A DNA stretch of 8,513 nucleotides. It comes from a bacterium (GTDB taxonomy: Bacteria > UBP6 > JAFGXH01). Of the stretch, positions 7,015 to 8,513 are shown in pieces. Position numbers and translations under genes: made by a program. Location of the stretch: assembly GCA_027064085.1 (NCBI GenBank), contig JAMOQH010000121.1, forward strand, positions 1-8,513, written 5' to 3'. Below the pieces are notes generated by a model. That model had not been told where the DNA came from. It did no database searches and was given only the letters and a program-made list of their open reading frames with translations. The stretch's first letter is position 1. Every line of letters begins with the position of its first letter.

Positions 7015-7066
7015 GCCTCGTTTAACTAAGTTTAATAAACTTTTAACAGTATTTTAGGAGGATAAT

Positions 7067-7822
7067 ATGTCAGGACACAGTAAATGGAGCACAATAAAAA
7101 GAAAAAAAGGTGCAGCTGATGCAAAAAGAGGTAAAATTTTTACCAAATTAATTAAAGAAATTGTAGTTGCTGTAAAAACTGGTGGTTCATCTGACCCTGA
7201 TGCAAATCCTAAACTAAGAACAGCAGTATTAAATGCAAAAGCTAATTCTATGCCAAAAGATAATATCACAAGAGCCATAAAAAAAGCAGCTGGTGAAGAT
7301 GGAGCTACAGATTACATGGAAATAATATACGAAGGATATGGCCCTGCAGGTGTTGCGTTTTTAGTAGAAGCTTTAACTGATAATAAAAATAGAGCTGTAG
7401 GTGAGATTAGACATGCCTTTTCTAAAAATGGAGGAAACTTAGGTAAAAATGGATCTATTGCTTGGATGTTTCAAAGAAAAGGAACTCTAGAATTTGATAA
7501 AGAAAAATTCGATGAAGAAGGTTTAATGGAACACATGCTAGAATCTGGTGCTGAAGATATGACGGATGAAGGAACAAGTTGGCAAATACTTTGTGAAGTT
7601 GCCGAATTTGAAAATGTTAGACAATACTTTGATGATAATAGTATTGAATATTTAAGTGCAACAATTGCAATGATTCCAGAAAATTTTGTTGAAATAAAAG
7701 ATGTAGAAACTGCAACTAAGCTATTAAAATTATTTGATGCTCTTGAAGACTTAGATGATGTTCAAAATTTATATGCAAATTTTGATATCCCTGAAGAAGT
7801 ACAAGCACAAGTAGAATTATAA
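7067..7822 (+). CDS. yebC: YebC/PmpR (TACO1) family protein
   Basis: A 251-residue protein, typical length for the family, with the invariant N-terminus MSGHSKWSTIKRKKGAADAK and the following RGKIFTKLIKEI. Other hallmarks are NPKLR, MPKDNITRAIKKA, YEGYGPAG and the NKNRAVGEIRHAFSKNGGNLG block, then the acidic C-terminal domains. The family was annotated as DNA-binding regulators; more recent work on bacterial YebC and mitochondrial TACO1 points to a ribosome-associated role in translating polyproline-rich stretches. Which applies here cannot be told from sequence. The start has a perfect AGGAGG at 7056-7061, five bases before the ATG. purQ follows after 3 bases, so the two are cotranscribed from the promoter at 6986-7014. 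Confidence 0.96.
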   Translation: MSGHSKWSTIKRKKGAADAKRGKIFTKLIKEIVVAVKTGGSSDPDANPKLRTAVLNAKANSMPKDNITRAIKKAAGEDGATDYMEIIYEGYGPAGVAFLVEALTDNKNRAVGEIRHAFSKNGGNLGKNGSIAWMFQRKGTLEFDKEKFDEEGLMEHMLESGAEDMTDEGTSWQILCEVAEFENVRQYFDDNSIEYLSATIAMIPENFVEIKDVETATKLLKLFDALEDLDDVQNLYANFDIPEEVQAQVEL

Positions 7823-7825
7823 ACA

Positions 7826-8513
7826 ATGTACAAACCCAAAGTTTTAATTTTTTCTGGTCACGGGATAAACTGTGAAATAGAAAGCAAAAAAGCTTTTGAT
7901 ATAGTAAATGCTTACACAGAGATAATACACTTAAATAAATTTTTTAGTTCTCAAATTAATATTGATAATTATGATATAATTATGTTTCCTGGAGGATTTT
8001 CTTTTGGAGATGATTTAGGAGCAGGAATAGTCTTATCCGCAAAACTAAAGAAATATATAGATAAATTTAAAAATTTTATAAATAATGGTGGCTACATAAT
8101 TGGTATATGTAATGGATTTCAAGTTTTAGTTAATTTGGGTTTGCTTCCTAACATTAATAATAAAGAAAATAATGAAGCTGCATTAATAGAAAATAATAAT
8201 AAAACATTTATTGATAATTGGGTTAACTTAAAAGTTAATAATAGTAATAATTCTCCATTTTTTAAGGGTATAACTGAAATATATCTACCTATTAGACATC
8301 AAGAAGGTAAATTAATCATAGCAGATAATAAAATAAAAGAAGAAATAATAAAAAATAATTTAGATGTTTTAACTTATGAAGATAATCCTAATGGCTCAGA
8401 ACTTGATATAGCAGCTTTAACAGATAAAACAGGACATATTTTAGGAATGATGCCCCACCCTGAGGCTTTTTTAACTATCTATAATCATCCAAATTGGAAT
8501 AAGCTTAAAAAAG
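7826..8513 (+). CDS. purQ: Phosphoribosylformylglycinamidine synthase, glutaminase subunit (3' end missing)
   Basis: The first 229 residues of a class I glutamine amidotransferase, running off the window with no stop codon. PurQ hydrolyses glutamine and passes ammonia to PurL, which converts FGAR to FGAM in purine synthesis in the cytoplasm. Visible motifs: SGHGINCE at the start, PGGFSFGDDLGAG (55-67), the nucleophile loop GICNGFQ with Cys95, RHQEGK (157-162), DNPNGS (186-191), and PHPE with catalytic His211 and Glu213. HNHP-like text near the end suits the longer PurQ form with a NHPxW tail. Only a few residues are probably missing, but up to about 40 is possible. The ATG lies 3 bases after the yebC stop, without a strong ribosome-binding site, implying coupling. 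Asn-rich inserts (around 111-125 and 138-142) fit the AT-rich genome. Confidence 0.93.
   Translation, partial: MYKPKVLIFSGHGINCEIESKKAFDIVNAYTEIIHLNKFFSSQINIDNYDIIMFPGGFSFGDDLGAGIVLSAKLKKYIDKFKNFINNGGYIIGICNGFQVLVNLGLLPNINNKENNEAALIENNNKTFIDNWVNLKVNNSNNSPFFKGITEIYLPIRHQEGKLIIADNKIKEEIIKNNLDVLTYEDNPNGSELDIAALTDKTGHILGMMPHPEAFLTIYNHPNWNKLKK

Larger units (their letters stand above)
6698..7066. other. Divergent intergenic region with two promoters and a short relic
   Basis: This 369-base gap separates the minus-strand membrane-protein gene from yebC. It holds a promoter for each side (6727-6755 minus, 6986-7014 plus) and, between them, a minus-strand open frame whose C-terminus resembles the end of an outer-membrane beta-barrel. 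No tRNA, small RNA gene or strong hairpin is seen. Confidence 0.6.

Noticed and set aside
7054-7278. 74-residue minus-strand frame over the start of yebC
   Set aside because: Antisense to the most conserved part of yebC.

Overview
The window is an AT-rich piece of a bacterial chromosome. It holds seven complete protein genes, two that run off the ends, and one short relic. Lipoprotein processing, an OmpA-type peptidoglycan-binding stator protein and a possible beta-barrel tail suggest a Gram-negative cell. Thrombospondin type 3 repeats, a MopE-type motif, a C-type lectin and a GGGW fibrinogen-like domain in one secreted protein is a combination I associate with Myxococcota/Bradymonadota-like 'deltaproteobacteria'. 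This placement is an inference at low confidence. A PomA/PomB-type stator suggests a flagellated organism using sodium, so possibly marine or otherwise saline.

Layout, left to right. (1) 1-1368, plus strand: the C-terminal 455 residues of a large calcium-binding, lectin-like surface protein whose start lies outside the window; an AT-rich inverted repeat follows. (2) 1525-2817, plus strand: a consensus-like promoter overlapped by a 16-bp palindrome, then a TetR-family regulator and, 2 bases later, a YdjM-type membrane metal-dependent hydrolase. (3) 2818-2935: a short convergent gap. (4) 2936-4425, minus strand: the pomA-pomB stator pair, overlapping by one base as TAATG. (5) 4554-5930, minus strand: a lipoprotein whose C-terminal third looks like a type IV pilin, with the pilin helix inside the protein. 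(6) 5993-6697, minus strand: a membrane protein with four transmembrane segments and two N-terminal cysteine pairs. (7) 6782-6967, minus strand: an ORF ending like a beta-barrel outer-membrane protein, probably a relic. (8) 7067-8513, plus strand: yebC and, 3 bases later, purQ, cut by the window end.

The lipoprotein gene and the four-helix gene each have a readable sigma70-like promoter, so they are probably separate units. yebC-purQ shares one strong promoter and is housekeeping. The accessory interest lies in the lipoprotein-pilin fusion, the lectin/fibrinogen-like protein and the tetR-ydjM unit with its probable autoregulatory operator. I see no rRNA, tRNA, CRISPR array, transposase or integrase.
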